DNA from: Oncomelania hupensis
Lineage: Eukaryota > Mollusca > Gastropoda > Littorinimorpha > Pomatiopsidae
Reading direction: 5' to 3'
DNA length: 64,000 nucleotides
Assembly (NCBI GenBank): GCA_036898135.1
Contig: CM072513.1
Coordinates: 34,523,634 to 34,587,633 of the forward strand
In this document: piece by piece, positions 31,393 through 44,353 of the stretch
How positions within the stretch are numbered: position 1 is the stretch's first letter
How the letters are laid out: each line of letters begins with the position of its first letter
The notes under the pieces: model-generated
Database searches by the model: none
Seen by the model: only the letters and a program-made list of their open reading frames with translations
Told to the model about the DNA's origin: nothing
Translations under genes and position numbers: made by a program

Positions 31393-31678
31393 GATTATAA
31401 ACCGAGGTCTAATCTGTGTACGCATGCATTCCATCGCACTTTAAAGATCCTGACGCACATGTCCTAGTCGGGTGAGTGCCGGCTACACAAATACACCCAT
31501 CACGCACTAGGTCCCTTCTCCCCATTCCCAGTCGCCAAGGATGTGCTCAGTCGTCTGGGCGTCAGACTATGCTCCCAAAGGTTGCAAGTGGGTGCCTCGT
31601 GCTTGAGTTAGATCCTGTGGCCTTGAGCAGTTCTTAAGCTGGAAAAGCGCCATGTAAAATTGATTAAATAAATAAACT
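31393..31678 (+). mobile_element. tRNA-SINE, middle to tail
   Basis: It begins at GATTATAAACCGAGGTCTAA and continues through GGGTGAGTGCCGGCTACACA, GTGCTCAGTCGTCTGGGCGT, TTGAGTTAGATCCTGTGG and CCTTGAGCAGTTCTTAAGC to an AAAT tail. The tRNA-like head is missing. Confidence 0.85.
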
Positions 31679-31799
31679 ATAATTATTAGAGTGCTACTCT
31701 CTTACTAGTGTGCAATAGGGTTTTGAAAATATTGCATTTGTTTGCCATCCTGACCAGACAGCTGGTGCTACTCTGGGAGCGTCTCCAGCGGAGCTGGTG

Positions 31800-31920
31800 A
31801 GACACAGGAAACTTGGTTCGTGTGCCACAACCACAAGACTATCTCGACAGCCTCTGAAACGGCAGAGACAGTTTGCCGGCCAAAAGTTTCCTCTTGCGTA
31901 ACAAAGCTGGAACAGGAAGA
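31800..31920 (+). repeat. dispersed repeat related to 24640-24745
   Basis: Shares GACTATCTC, GCCTCTGAAACGG and AAGTTTCCTC in order with the reverse complement of 24640-24745. Two opposing unrepetitive frames cover it (31694-32065 minus, 31873-32112 plus); neither shows a known domain. Confidence 0.5.
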
Positions 31921-32158
31921 AGAGTGTTATGGACGTATAAAAGACTTCAACGTGCGCTTTTGATGTATTACTGTCATTTTGCAGGAACTTTGGATTTTGC
32001 TTGGATTTTTGGACAATACAATTGGTCACCCACGCGGCCAAAATTCTGGTTAACATGTCAGACAAAGCGTGGCACTCACAAAAGCAGCGCTACTCAGGAT
32101 GAGGGCAGATAGGAGGACATAGTGCATGCCACGGTCGCCTGTTTCCGGATACGAGAGC

Positions 32159-32210
32159 GGCTCATGTCCTAGACGGGTGAGTGCCGGTAACAAGAACATA
32201 CACAGCATTT
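32159..32210 (+). mobile_element. SINE middle fragment
   Basis: GGCTCATGTCCTAGACGGGT then GAGTGCCGGTAACAAGAACA, matching the middle of the 18983-19407 family. Confidence 0.7.
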
Positions 32211-32253
32211 GGCTGCAGAGTCCTCAATAAGCTGAGGGTGGCAGCCCCCGACG

Positions 32254-32282
32254 GAAGAAGAAGAAAGAAGAAGAAGAAGAAG

Positions 32283-32313
<31 letters not shown>
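32254..32313. repeat. (AAG)n purine tract
   Basis: An AAG tract of about 60 bp. It lies outside the region seen twice in this window. Confidence 0.95.
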
Positions 32314-32404
32314 CTCTTTAAGAGAGCGTGTCTTCTCTACATTCTTGTAATATAGAACAGAGAGGAGCTCGTTCTATAGAGATGCATGCAGGGTCCGTAT
32401 TTAA

Positions 32405-32460
32405 TATCGGGCATGCCGGCACGCGCACTCACTCGTCTAGGACATGAACAGTCAGGATGA
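32405..32460 (-). mobile_element. SINE middle fragment
   Basis: CACTCACTCGTCTAGGACAT and GTCAGGAT match the reversed middle of the main SINE family. Confidence 0.6.
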
Positions 32461-33907
32461 CGAAACATGCTCACGTCTGCAAGGCCCAAAAGCTCTCTTG
32501 ATTTGTAAAGCTGTTCTATGACAATAATTATTAAACCATCTTTTTAGAGTGCGTCAGACGTTTTTTCTATACGCTATCTTAAATGTAATGTTCCATATTA
32601 GTTTTTAATTAGTGTTTCCAAAGCCAGATAAATCAAATTTGTTTGATTCTACAGCACTGACCCAACTTCAAAATGGGTGCAGACATTAAGATTGTTTTAG
32701 ATATTTATTTCAATGTTGTGTGTGCATTTTTGCACTATATTTATATCTACATTAACTTAAAATTAAGGTATTATACTAGTCTTTAATACTGTTTCAAATT
32801 TATGATGGAAAGATAAATGAACTTTGTGTGATTCGGCACACACTCCTCAGATGTACGCACTTCAAAATGGGTGCAGTTATTAAAGCATCAACTTAAAACA
32901 AAAATCTCCCATATTTATATTGAAGATATAATCAGACACGTTTTAAAACAAAAACAACAACAACAACAACAACATTAACAACAACAACTTAGCATGTTCA
33001 GCTGACAAAACGGTAGTTTTAATTACAAGAACTTAAGATACCAATAAACCAGAAAATGTGCTACAATTAATTACTCTATAACCTTAAGAGATGAGATTAA
33101 TAGCCTGTCATAATAATAAGCAACCCAGATAACAGTTCTCCTCGTTCTCGTCGAAGGGACGATTATTTTAAACTACACCTTGCATTATTAACAGAAGACG
33201 AGATAAGACAAGGGAAAAAAGACGATAAAGTTAAGCAGACGAAAGCTATTCTCACAACATGTAATTTTCTAAAAAGCTCCATTAGGAATGTCAAATGGCA
33301 AATTTCCTGTTGTAAACATGGGGACAGTAAATTACCTTGTATCTTGTATCTTTGTAGGAGTTACAAAGTCCAGCAATCAGAAGTTTATCAGCACAATAAG
33401 AGCATTTTTCAGCTTTTCGAGTCCCAATACTTGAACCCAAAAGCACGTCGCACAGCAAATAATATGAGAATGAAAGTTGGCAGTGTGGTCTACTTGGTAA
33501 TGTACTTGTACTGCCTTAAAGCCCTGAGGGTACCTTGTGTACGTACAACGGTTAGACGAGTGGAATATATTGCGATTCCGGCATTGCGTCGCACAGCCGA
33601 GTGGAAGAATATATTGCGGTCTCGCAGAAACCCTTGGGTCATTCCCCGCGCTCAAAAACCTGTTCCGTACATGCCGGATTCAATTAGGAACCAGTGAAGA
33701 ATGTTTCCCCACTGTACTGTCCCACTAGACCTGTCATTTCATCTGAGTACATTTACATCTGCCATACGTGTACATTCAGCCGATTTATTTTCACCAATAC
33801 TGAAGTCGGAGATAATGTACAGTATAAGAAACAAGTTTTATTTTCTGTTCTCCCTCCCCTTTCTTGAATTGAATCGATCTCATCCTCTGATCGTCTTTCT
33901 GTCCTCC
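32461..33907. other. spacer with no recognised gene
   Basis: Unique-looking AT-rich sequence with a CAA tract near 32950-32990 and a repeated ACTTCAAAATGGGTGCAG motif (32668 and 32870). A 117-codon frame at 33344-33697 has no known domain. Confidence 0.5.
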
Positions 33908-34056
33908 TAGCATGGACTGGTTTGACACTGAACGAAGCCATGAGGGCTGCTGCGGACAGAGAAAGATGGAGTACGCTGGTTAAACGATCATCTGTAGTGC
34001 CCAACGATTTCAAGTTACGGGATAGGATAGGATAGGATAGAATAAGATAGAATAGC
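33908..34056 (+). mobile_element. LINE 3' terminus with (GGATA)n tail
   Basis: Same 3' end as 4840-5013 and 12050-12196 (CTGGTTTGACACTGAACGAA, GACAGAGAAAGATGGAGTAC, GTTAAACGATCATCTG), ending in GGATA units and GAATA variants. Confidence 0.85.
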
Positions 34057-34132
34057 ATGATGTGTGTGTTTGTGTGTGTGGGTGCGTGCGCGCGGGCGCG
34101 CATGCGTCTGGCTCTTTGACATGATCTTACGA

Positions 34133-34161
34133 GGGGTGGCCTGGTAGCTCAATGGATAGTG
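34133..34161 (+). mobile_element. tRNA-like SINE head cut by the gap
   Basis: GTGGCCTGGTAGCTCAATGG fits a box A region. The contig ends here, so the family cannot be told. Confidence 0.45.
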
Positions 34162-34661
34162 NNNNNNNNNNNNNNNNNNNNNNNNNNNNNNNNNNNNNNN
34201 NNNNNNNNNNNNNNNNNNNNNNNNNNNNNNNNNNNNNNNNNNNNNNNNNNNNNNNNNNNNNNNNNNNNNNNNNNNNNNNNNNNNNNNNNNNNNNNNNNNN
34301 NNNNNNNNNNNNNNNNNNNNNNNNNNNNNNNNNNNNNNNNNNNNNNNNNNNNNNNNNNNNNNNNNNNNNNNNNNNNNNNNNNNNNNNNNNNNNNNNNNNN
34401 NNNNNNNNNNNNNNNNNNNNNNNNNNNNNNNNNNNNNNNNNNNNNNNNNNNNNNNNNNNNNNNNNNNNNNNNNNNNNNNNNNNNNNNNNNNNNNNNNNNN
34501 NNNNNNNNNNNNNNNNNNNNNNNNNNNNNNNNNNNNNNNNNNNNNNNNNNNNNNNNNNNNNNNNNNNNNNNNNNNNNNNNNNNNNNNNNNNNNNNNNNNN
34601 NNNNNNNNNNNNNNNNNNNNNNNNNNNNNNNNNNNNNNNNNNNNNNNNNNNNNNNNNNNNN
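34162..34661. other. assembly gap, exactly 500 N
   Basis: A run of exactly 500 undetermined bases, a round number typical of a scaffolding placeholder rather than a measured gap. The left contig ends inside a tRNA-like SINE head (34133-34161). The right contig starts in sequence already present at 1169. Open reading frames that cross the N run are artefacts. Confidence 0.99.
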
Positions 34662-35789
34662 CCCAAAACAAGCTGAGCTAAACTCCCCACCCCCCTGTCC
34701 AAATCTTCAACTAACCCCCACCCCCTTAACCCCTACCCATCCCATTCTTCACCTGACTCCGACACCACCACCACTCCCTACCCCACACCCAGCCTGTCTG
34801 ATAATGTACACCCTTCTCTAGTTCCAAAGATCAATTAAAAAAAAAAAAAAACACACACGTAATTCTAACCCCCCCCCCCCTCTTACAACAAAACAACAAC
34901 AACAACGGTACTCTGACCTTGTTATAATCATACTTTTGATGAGTAGATATGCGAACGTGGGTATCAGCTAATTCTTTCAGACAAGGGGTGTGTGTGGAGT
35001 GGGGTGGGGCGGTGGCCTTAGGGGGAACTTACTCTAGAAAGATAAAACCCTGCATTATGTCTACTCTTTCTGGGATCTGTCAAAAAGAAACATTACGCCT
35101 TAGATCGATATGAATGCTGATTATGACAAGAAAAGAGGTTTCGATCGCCACACAACACACACATTATTCACAGCAGATGTTCATGACAGATTGCGTTTCC
35201 CTTAGAAAAAGAACGAGTTTCATAGCCAAGTGTCTGACATCCCGCGGGGGGCTTGTATGGAAAGATTAACGCATGCATTGTAGACAACGCTAAGAGCTTT
35301 GTTGCCATAGTTACAGGGGACATAACTCGTGGCCCACATCAAGTGAAGATGGCGGTCAGACGAATGCCAACGGACACTGTTGCTTTAAAAATGAAAGTAG
35401 CTGTTGTGAGCAATTGAAAGAAAAAGCAATACCGTAGATTTATACTTGCCTAAAGACTTTAACCTACTGTCGTGCCAAATGTGGTGACGAAGTGAACTAA
35501 ACTATGGACTTCTATTGAAGACACATAAACAAACAAACACACACGCACACACACACACCCACACACACCCACACACACACACCACACACACAAACATACG
35601 TAAAAATGCCGATGTTAAGACTGTCATGAAATGAAACACAAACAGTGTTTTTGCAATTTTTGTAAAACGGTCAATTTGTTTTAAAGATAACCCTACCCCT
35701 AACCCTAGCCCAAACCCTAACCCTCAGCCATACCCTAAGCCTAACACAGCCCTAGATCTAACGGATCACTGTTTTGACGTCAAAATAGC

Positions 35790-36066
35790 GAGCGTTGTGG
35801 CCAAGTGGGCTAAGGCGGGACTAACTTGCCTTGTCCGCAGGCCAGAAACCAATTTCGCCTCACAGGTGTGGGATCGAGCCAGCATCTGGGCGTAATGTTT
35901 CTCCGAATATTATTTACTTTCGACTCGGGCAACGTCTCTGGGGTTTTCTCCGGGTACTCTGGTTTGCTCCATCAGCAAAATTTGAAAAAGACACAACTAA
36001 TGTTAGGTAGGATGGGTTTGGGCGCGCCACAGGCTGCGACTACGCCTTCCCCAGGGGAGGTAAGGT
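35790..36066 (+). mobile_element. copy B: tRNA-SINE, interrupted
   Basis: Same as 2304-2580, with the 3' remainder at 36360-36428. Confidence 0.75.
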
Positions 36067-36359
36067 AAAAAAAAAAAAAGGTAGTCCCATAGCCTTGTGG
36101 CCATAGGGGAGCGTGATGTTGGAGATCACACTTATCTTGGGCCAGCGTAATAAGGGTGATGCCCATCTCTCTCCCTCGCTGCTTTACCTTCCCCACCCTT
36201 AAGAGAGTAGGTACTCAGTCACAGTTGAGTCAACTGGGGGCGTTGTTATTTGTCGCTTCACGTTTTTGCGGTCACCCATCCAAGTGCTAACCGCACTGGA
36301 CGGTGCTTAACTTGTGACACAGTAGCGAGTGCTCCAATCACTGCGCTATCCGACACCCC
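36067..36359 (-). mobile_element. copy B: 5S/tRNA chimeric SINE
   Basis: Same as 2581-2873, inserted at the same site. The nested event therefore predates the separation of the two copies. Confidence 0.8.
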
Positions 36360-36483
36360 AGGTGAGGCGGCCCAGAAGTTCCCGATAAAAAGGGACAATA
36401 AAGCATTTAAAAAAAAATAAAGTAATAACGAGCCGTCATAAGAACGTAGGTAGAGTGTATACAATAACGGCATTTCTACATCG

Positions 36484-36797
36484 CCACACACACACACACA
36501 AACACACGCATGTCACTCCACACGGACAAGCACATACACGCACACAAACACACACACACACGCGCACACATGTCACTCCACACGGACAAGCACACACAAA
36601 CACATGCACAATCACACAAGCACACATGTCACTCCACCCGGACAAGCACACACACACACAAACACATAAACACACGATCATACACAATCACACACGCACA
36701 CATGTCACTCCACACGGACAAGCACACACACAAACACACACACACAAACAAACGCACACACAATCACACACGCACACATGTTACTCCACACAGACAT
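36484..36797. repeat. copy B: CA-rich compound minisatellite
   Basis: Same five cores and spacings as 2998-3311; no length change was noticed. Confidence 0.85.
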
Positions 36798-36798
36798 A

Positions 36799-36923
36799 CA
36801 CTGGGTGTATTTGTGTAGCGGGCATTCACCCATCTAAGACGTGAGCATCAGGATCTTTAAAGTCCGTGTAACGGAATGCGTGCGCTCGCACGCTCGACCT
36901 CATTGTATACTCTCATTCGAAAG
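36799..36923 (-). mobile_element. copy B: SINE middle fragment
   Basis: Same as 3313-3437. Confidence 0.75.
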
Positions 36924-37158
36924 AAGTATATGCTACAAAGGTTATGACATGAATGCTATCATGACAAAAATAAGTTTGGATCGCAGCATCATGTCCACCG
37001 CAGAAAGACAGGATGTGCTTTATGTAGATAGGTCTTACTGAACGTTATTTGGCATTAAATAGATAAACGAATATGCTATGACCGCCCACAGCGAAATATT
37101 TCCACAGCAGAGATGCCGCATTTTATAGCCAATTGTAACAAATGCAACATTTAAATAA

Positions 37159-37255
<97 letters not shown>

Positions 37256-37261
37256 TGTGGA

Positions 37262-37327
<66 letters not shown>

Positions 37328-37361
37328 CTATGAAACAGCCTAGATAATTCTTCTGCGAAAT

Positions 37362-37395
<34 letters not shown>

Positions 37396-37434
37396 ATTCC
37401 CCACCTCTCTTCAAACTTCAAATCTTCTTTCTCT

Positions 37435-37585
37435 CAGTGGTCAGAGCGCACGACTTGGGTGAGTGCGTTTAGGGCGACGTGGTTTCGAATCCTGACTTCA
37501 GCTAACTATTGTGTGATTGCTGGATATTACGGACCAGCGCTTTGAGAAGCTCTCTGAGCTTGTCAGTGCGCTATATGAGATAAAT
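37435..37585 (+). mobile_element. copy B: short tRNA-SINE
   Basis: Same as 3953-4103, with a slightly different C-run and CT tract before it. Confidence 0.65.
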
Positions 37586-37630
37586 CTCTCTCTCTGTCTC
37601 TCTGTCTCTGTCTGTCTGTCTGTCTGTCTG

Positions 37631-37703
<73 letters not shown>

Positions 37704-37956
37704 GACTTCAAATCTCTCTCAAAGGTTAAATGCGCCTATCCTACTTCTGTTTCCTCCCTGTTGTACAGTTTAGTGAAGTTTTAATCAAGTCGGTTGTCCT
37801 TTTAATCATTTGGAGAGCCTTTAGGACGGTTTGGTTTTACAACTTTTCAGACATGGTGCGCACAAGTTGCACATTTCAAGAAGAAGAAGAAGAAGAAGAA
37901 GAAGACGAAGAAGAAGAAGAAAGAAGAAGGAGCAGAAGAAGAAGAAGAAGAAGAAT

Positions 37957-38072
37957 GGTTCTTATATTCCGCTTTACCAGCCCGAAGGGCTGCTCAAGGC
38001 GCTGACCGGAAACAGAAAATAACTCAAGGCGCCAACTTGCTGCTTTGATGCGCACAGTCTAACAACCCAAAT
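37957..38072 (-). mobile_element. copy B: SINE 3' half fragment
   Basis: Same as 4477-4592. Confidence 0.7.
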
Positions 38073-38319
38073 GATACTGCATTTAGCCGTTTCTTTGAGA
38101 TCTCCAACAAAAAGGTTTTGTAGCAAAGGATTAACCAAATCGGTTTTTATAAGAGTCAAATGTAGTGCAAGTAAGCTTAATTAGGATGGCACCGGCGGCT
38201 GGCCACTGCAACGTGCCGACCGATGGAAATTGGAGTCTATTCATATTCCTGACACAACCAAGATATTCCGGTTGCAACAAAGTTTAATGTTGTTCTGTAC
38301 ACCTATCCGCACTCTGAGG

Positions 38320-38493
38320 GAGACCGAAAAAGAGGTGGGAGGACAACATTCGAGAATGGACTGGTTTGACACTGAGCGAAACCATCAGGGTTGCCGAGGA
38401 CAGAGAAAGATGGAGTACGCTGGTTAAACGATCATATGTGGTGCCCTTACGACTCCGAGTTACGGGATAGGATAGGATAGGATAGGATAGGAT
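38320..38493 (+). mobile_element. copy B: LINE 3' terminus
   Basis: Same as 4840-5013, with the same number of GGATA units. Confidence 0.8.
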
Positions 38494-38513
38494 CCGCGCT
38501 CTGAAATATACTT

Positions 38514-39144
38514 AGAGTACGGTGACCATCACGCGGCCAGACGGAGGTGCGGCCAATTCTTAATAACTCCTATTCTACTAGCTTTAAAGCTTTGAGGAAT
38601 CACAATTGCTTCCCCTGAGTCTACCTTAGCCTTTTTGTCGTGATTTCCGGTTTATTCCCGCGCTCTGCATATGAATTTTACTGTCTGTAAGTATTGACCC
38701 AAGAAAAGTTTCTTTTTTGAGATTACGGTGACCATCACGCGGCCTGACCGAGGTGCGGCCAATTCTAATAACTCCTATTCTACTAGCTTTTTCTGTTTTT
38801 ATTTTTTCCGTTTCTTGTCTTATTTGTGTTTTTGTAAGTTTTAAAAAGTTGTAAAGGGCCTGACCGCATGTCGGGCATGGTGTCGGGCGCGTGTAGGCAT
38901 GGTGGCCGCAGCTGTGGCTTATTGTTGGACGCACCTAGGGCACCTGGCCGCATCATGGTACACTGAAATTGTGCAGAAATTGCTAAGTATGTCCACAATG
39001 TTTCATTTATAGAGCCCCGGCAAAGTCAGTGCCGTTACTGCGACCTCCCGATTCAAAAAAATCAAACTTGGATTCTGATTGGTTCATAAACAAAAGAAGT
39101 ATGAGGAAGTGTTCGTTCGTGGCCGCAAGTGGTCACCCTACTCT
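38514..39144. mobile_element. copy B: candidate TIR DNA transposon
   Basis: Same as 5034-5663 with one extra T near 38560. The ACTT flanks are retained on both sides. Confidence 0.6.
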
Positions 39145-39150
39145 ACTTTC

Positions 39151-39415
39151 TTAATCGTTCCTAGATAGCGCTTGCCCATCTCAAGAGCAGCTCAAGGCGC
39201 TGACCGATACAGGATCTAACTCAAGCCGCCCTATGGCTTGACACCCATACCACTGAGCACAATCTTGGGCGACCGGAAGAGAAAGAACCTAGTGCATGCT
39301 GGGTGCATTTGTGTAGCCGGCACTCAGCCGTTTAGGACATGAGCGTCTTTGAAATCTGTGGGATGAAATGCGTGCGTACACAGAGTAGACCTCGGTTTAC
39401 ACTCTTATCCGAAGA
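39151..39415 (-). mobile_element. copy B: tRNA-SINE lacking its head
   Basis: Same as 5670-5934. Confidence 0.85.
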
Positions 39416-39703
39416 GCCAGCGCAGCAGGGCTTAGAGATACTGAGAGATGACAATATTATTGCAAGAGGAGCGGGATCACAATATTGATAGAGCTGAAAC
39501 AATTAGGATTCTGATTAGCGAGGGAACTTGGATGGTGATTCATATTAGCCAGATCTCTGCCTTCTGGGTATAAAGAGACATCACATATTCATAGAACGAG
39601 TAACAAGATCTAACATTACAATACAAGATGTGATGGAAGGGGGTGTGTGTGAAGGAGGAAGATGAACGGGAGAGGAGGACATGGAGAAGGAGATGGTTAT
39701 GCA

Positions 39704-39738
<35 letters not shown>

Positions 39739-39887
39739 CAATGAGACAAGAGAGAGACAGAGACAAGAGAGATACAGAGAGGTGGAGAGAGGAGGGAAGA
39801 GCAATTAAGAAGATGGGAAAAAAAGACCAATTTATGCAAGAGGGCCACAACGGCGGCGTCCTCATCATCATCAACTGCAACCGTAAT

Positions 39888-39944
<57 letters not shown>

Positions 39945-40955
39945 GTCATCATCGTCATCATCTTTATCAACGCCATCGTCATCATCATCATCATCATCAT
40001 CATCAACTTAAGTGTTTTGTGATGACTACTCCTCCCTCTCTTCTCCTCCTTCCTCTGTAATATTACAATAATAGCGTGTTTGTTTCACTTGCATGAAGAA
40101 AAAAAATAATAATAGCGCGATGACTCAAATGTTTTTCATTCGACTATATAAAATACAAACCTAATGATTTATTTTGAATTTCCCTCAAGGAATTATATTT
40201 TCCCGTCGGCTATAATTTGAAACCCATTATTTAGCTTAAGACTTGCAAAAGTATTTTCTAAGCGGAAACAAGATGACGTTGCAATGACATTAAACAAACG
40301 AATGCCATGCCTCGCCGATCATAATAGGAAACGTGAACATCCTCGCCGAATTTATACCAGGAAATGGGCAGATGGTGTATCATAGCATGTAATCGTGCCA
40401 GACAATACACTAAATCTTGCGCCATATACCCTCACAAAAGTTTATATTGAGGATGAGGCTAAATTTTCAAACTTTTTGCCCTAGATAGTTGTAATTATAT
40501 AGAAGAGTAGCGTGCACTGAATGTTCTGCATCGCCCAACGCCTTGAACAGCTCTGAGGCTGGAAAAAGAGCGCTATAAAGAACCATTAAATGTTAGTTTT
40601 AAAAAGTAAATAGAAGAGTCTAATTATCCAGATTAATGAGACAAATAATAAGTGAATATATATGGCATTTCCCCCTCAATTTCAAAGCGCAGTTCACTGC
40701 AAATTATTTAAGTGAAAGCTCTCCGATGGTCGTGTAAGCGGTTTGGGCTAACTGATAACGTCACGCGACGGCGCATATCTAGCTAATATAATGGGGTCCT
40801 TGATACTAGTCGTCAAGCGTCGCTCTATAAAACTGGCACTGCAGTTCTAGCACAGTTAATTCACAAGTTACTAACTGACAAAACGGTAACACGTTTAAAA
40901 CGATAAGGCATTCGTTGTTGAATTTCCTTAACTACTAGAATCCATTATAAATTAT

Positions 40956-41566
40956 GAACAGCTCTTTATTGTTGGTGATATTAATTTGCTTTTTGACAAG
41001 CCATGTAACTTGTATGTAAAACAAGTGTTGACATCTTTACACAACTTTGGTCTTAGGCAGCTTGTTCGCGTCCCGACCCATCGGCTTGGATCGCTACCAA
41101 CAGTCGCAAACATATCGGTTCAGGACAAAACCATTTTCGACAATTTCTTCGTTTCATTTGAGCTGCTTATCAGGATACCTAGCCGTGGCACCAAACTCGT
41201 CATGTCGCGAAACCTGAAACGGATGGACATTGGCGCTTTCAGGATTGATGTGTCCAACGTCATGGCCGCTCTCAATGCAGAACGCATTGTGTCCGCGAAC
41301 TCATTCGGTGTTTATTTGCGCAATTCCCTCGACGAACATGCATCTCTAGAGACTCGCCGTGTTTCCGACCTGCAATCAGCGCCGAAATCCAGCAGACCAA
41401 GCAAGAACGACGAAACGCGGAGCGTCACTGGATTGAAACTGGCCTTCCGGTTACGGTGGATCGGCAAATCTTTGTACACCACCGTAACATAGTCAACCAC
41501 ATGATCCTCGACGTCAAGATAGGGTATACTCGTGACCTCATTATGCAACAAGTACACATGTGTATG
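40956..41566 (+). pseudogene. copy B: LINE endonuclease/linker fragment
   Basis: Same as 7495-8105, including the altered FDNFF motif and the frameshift. Confidence 0.75.
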
Positions 41567-41592
41567 ATTGATCTAGAATGGCCCGTGTATGG

Positions 41593-41641
<49 letters not shown>

Positions 41642-42281
41642 TGTATGGCGAGAGTTATTTTAGTCACCTTCTGAGTGTGTGTTGAGGGAGTTTTGGGGGT
41701 GAGGGTGAGAGGCGATGAAACAAATTGTTGTGCCTAGAGAGGAGGATGCGAAATGTAATGTACTTTGCTCGGAATTTAAATAAATGTGATTATTTATTTA
41801 TTAACCGTTTCTATTCGTATAAACATGTGATGTTGGTTTAATTTGAATGCTGTTGTATTTTAAAATGTATGTTTCTAAAGTATGCATTTCTTTATTTTAT
41901 GCATTTTAACTGTTTTGATGATTGCTTTAATCTTCCTGCTTATAATATGCGTGTGTGTGTGGGAGGAGGGGATTAAGGGTGTTCTATTTGCCATAGTTTA
42001 TTTCATATTTATCTGTAGTGTTTATATTTTACTTTTACCAGAGTGAAGCGTTCTGTTTGTTTTATCTCATTCATTATTATTATATTTATTTTCATTTTTA
42101 TTTTATTTTATCTGTGTGAAGTGTTTTATGTCTTATATCGTTCATTATTATTGCTATTATGTGTTATACTATGTACGTTTTGCGTTTTTGTGCATGTGTG
42201 TCTTGATGTTTTATGCGCTTTGAGCAGATATGTTGTCTGATATGTGCGCTTTACAAAATAAATTAGTAATAGTAGTAGTAC

Positions 42282-42326
<45 letters not shown>

Positions 42327-42421
42327 ATGGGGGGGTCAGCCAAAGAGCTTAATGATAGAAAGAGGGGGAACTTGGTACAGAACCGCGAGACGAAAAGTAC
42401 GAGTTATGCTCCCTTATCGAC

Positions 42422-42574
42422 ATGCTGAAAATGGCTCGTGGCAGAAAGTCAAAAGGCGACCGAGTGAAACAGGGCGGTCACTTTTGCACAGCCATCAATT
42501 GCCATAATGCCAGATACAAGAAAAGTTGTGTTGGCAAGTCCTTTTCCAAATTTCCAAGAGACAAAGAAACATAA
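42422..42574 (+). CDS. copy B: 50-codon THAP-like ORF
   Basis: Identical to 8961-9113 as far as I can read. The same stop truncates the zinc finger, so the truncation is not a sequencing slip private to one copy. Confidence 0.5.
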   Translation: MLKMARGRKSKGDRVKQGGHFCTAINCHNARYKKSCVGKSFSKFPRDKET

Positions 42575-43276
42575 ATTGCAATTGAAAAACTTCATTTTTT
42601 TTAGTTTATGTAGGCTTAAACTAAGACCGCTGCAGTGTTGTTAGTGTTAAAACAATCGGAGAGCGGCTTGAATGATTCATGTTATACCTATGTGCTAAAT
42701 CCAAAACAGTTTGCTTGCTGACAGTTTACGTTCAACAGGTCGCTCACTGTTTACGTTATTGCTAGGTTGTTTGACTATATTTGTGCTTATATTTCAAAAG
42801 TAGATGTCAGATTGGCAGTTTGGCTTCGTCAAACTGCTTATGTTAACAAGTTAAATTAGACTAAGTCTGTTTTCTCCTCGTGATCAAATACTGTGCAAGA
42901 TAACCCCCTTACCTAGGCACAAAAATGGTCCTTGATCTGTTGTAATCCCTTTTCGTTTGAGTGTAAACGGGAAAAAAAATGTAATGTAGAAACTCAGTCC
43001 TTGTTCTGATCTGTGAATTTCTGCGCATTAGATCTATATTGCGTGGAATGTTGTAGTCTAAGTTCTGATTGTTCTGTCTGATTAATTAATTATTTTCCAC
43101 AAAGTGACTGATGTTATTAAGCCAGTGATGTGGGAGGTGAGAGGGTTGGGGGGTAGGGGGGCACCTGATATAAATTAAATTCACACTATTAGTGAAACAT
43201 TTTGTTATTGTGCTGTATTGTGATTAATTGATTGAATGACAGAGCTCTCTCTTCCCCCAACGCCCCTCTGTCTCTC

Positions 43277-43314
<38 letters not shown>

Positions 43315-43891
43315 TCTCTCACACGATTACGGATTTACACAGTTTCGGATAAGTGAAACAGTCTGTCATGAATATTTTAATTTTAAAATATCTGTCGTTG
43401 ATTAAAAAATAATAAATTCCAGGGCAGAAAACGAACCTATGACATACACACATAAGCAGCATAAAAGCACCTAATAAATGTCAATAAGTAAACATAAACA
43501 AAAAAAAAAAGAAAAAAAAAAGACCGCAGTAGCGGAATGTTAATAATAATGATGGTTAAAAGTTTGGTTTTTGCAAACGTTGCCATAAAAATGTTCTTTT
43601 GCAATGGCATAGGCTCAATAAGTTACCACGCACAGATAATTCATATAGCAGATGATGAATTATAGCCAGCCCGAGCAAAGGGAAATAATCCGTGAGAGCG
43701 TCTCGCATTTTTGTATATGACATAATGGAAGTTCCCCCTCTTTCCGTAATAAGCACTTTGGGTCAGCCCATGCCTGGATTGGGTACGGCTGCTTTTTTGT
43801 ATATATAAACGTAAGATGTTGAGTCTGCCAGCACTTAATCAAAAAGTTACTCTAACAATATCATAAATGATGTAGCCTATAATAATAATAT

Positions 43892-44086
43892 GAGGTTCCT
43901 GGTGGCGCAGTTGATTAGTCGCCGGTTCCCTATACCGAAGGTTTGCGGATTCGATACCCGCTAGGGGACGAACTTATGTGACTTTGATATGAGATTTTTC
44001 AGGTCACCGAGGGTTTTCTCCGGGTACTATGGTTTCCCTCTCTTCAATAATGGTATTTGACGCAGTCTATCTAACATTTTAACAAC
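43892..44086 (+). mobile_element. copy B: tRNA-SINE with GGTTTTCTCCGGGTACT core
   Basis: Same as 10431-10625. Confidence 0.8.
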
Positions 44087-44134
44087 AACAAAATCGATTT
44101 CCTTTTTATTTTTTATTAGCAATCTTCCTGCCTG

Positions 44135-44261
44135 TACGAGTGTATTTGTGTAGACGGCACTCGCCCGACTAGGATATGAGCGTCAGCTTTTTTAAAGTCC
44201 ATGCGAAGGAATGCGTGCGTGCATAGACTAAATCTCGGTTTATACTCTCATCCGAAGATTT
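44135..44261 (-). mobile_element. copy B: SINE middle fragment
   Basis: Same as 10674-10800. Confidence 0.8.
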
Positions 44262-44353
44262 CGCTTCATTATGTATAAACGAAGCGAAAACCCAGTATTA
44301 TAACGCTCTGTTCAGTTTAGTCTCAAATTATACCTGTGAAAACCTTCATGAGT

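Noticed and set aside
34015..34821. Frames of about 170-220 codons across the gap
   Set aside because: They consist almost entirely of N and carry no sequence information.
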